A DNA stretch of 32,119 nucleotides from Dyadobacter sp. LHD-138. Its GTDB lineage: Bacteria > Bacteroidota > Bacteroidia > Cytophagales > Spirosomataceae. The position numbers were made by a program, and so were the translations under genes. The notes beneath the pieces were generated by a model. The model did not search any database. It was not told the DNA's origin and was given only the letters and a program-made list of their open reading frames with translations. Shown here piece by piece: positions 32,066 through 32,119 of this stretch (position 1 is the first letter of the stretch; each line of letters opens with the position of its first letter). The DNA is taken from NCBI RefSeq assembly GCF_030929615.1, contig NZ_JAVFVU010000024.1, positions 1-32,119 on the forward strand, written 5' to 3'.

Positions 32066-32097
32066 CTGAGGTTTGAATTCATACAATCAAATCTCAG
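32066..32097. repeat. Second inverted repeat near the window edge
   Basis: CTGAGGTTTGA (32066-32076) and TCAAATCTCAG (32087-32097) pair over 11 bp with one wobble around a 10-nt loop, only 26 bp after the preceding terminator. It may terminate a convergent gene outside the window. No gene is seen from 31959 to the end. Confidence 0.55.
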
Positions 32098-32119
32098 CGA
32101 GATTAATTTGCCAGCTGGG

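Noticed and set aside
1..32119. CRISPR array, prophage, rRNA or tRNA genes
   Set aside because: No regularly spaced repeats, phage-type genes or RNA gene signatures were seen anywhere in the window.

Overview
The window looks like a chromosomal segment from a member of the Bacteroidota, most likely a Dyadobacter/Spirosoma-type Cytophagales. The evidence is a gliding/T9SS type B C-terminal domain protein paired with a PorP/SprF protein, a SusC/SusD pair, an OMP_b-brl_3 TonB receptor, a LytS/LytTR two-component pair, a DUF6364-PIN module, and several promoters of the Bacteroidota type (TTG, 19-21 nt, TAnnTTTG) with no Shine-Dalgarno dependence. No rRNA, tRNA, CRISPR array, intact insertion sequence or prophage gene was found.

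Layout. 1-417 is a gene-free stretch of decayed palindromic repeats leading into tyrS (+). tyrS converges on a minus-strand operon of a large PKD/CHU surface protein and its PorP/SprF partner (1760-6150). Next on the minus strand come a Tat-signal metallophosphoesterase and a FAD-dependent oxidoreductase (6365-8446), ended by a hairpin. recX and a GT9 glycosyltransferase follow on the plus strand (8579-10245). They share a perfect 20-bp bidirectional terminator with nrdB (-). Two further glycosyltransferases (GT4-type on +, GT2 on -) fill 11659-13719. A 540-bp AT-rich gene-poor gap separates them from a GNAT acetyltransferase/CorA pair (-). Divergent from corA, an MFS transporter and a YigZ/IMPACT protein overlap (+).

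17653-23305 holds a 54-residue gene encoding only the N-terminal domain of a HigA-type antitoxin, then a susC-susD operon without adjacent carbohydrate enzymes (all -), and then an intergenic region with nested inverted repeats. From there uvrA (+) is followed by a DUF6364/PIN toxin-antitoxin operon with a palindrome-flanked promoter, a convergent LytTR regulator/sensor-kinase pair (-), and a TonB-dependent outer-membrane receptor with an unusual low-complexity tail (+). The window ends in hairpins.

Functionally this is mostly housekeeping (tyrS, recX, nrdB, uvrA) mixed with cell-envelope genes. I see no convincing multi-gene system that is wholly new. The best leads are the HTH-less HigA-like gene with its own full promoter, the receptor tail carrying four Asp-Ser-Thr O-glycosylation-type sequons, the paired TACGTA sites around the DUF6364-PIN promoter, and the nested inverted repeats before uvrA.
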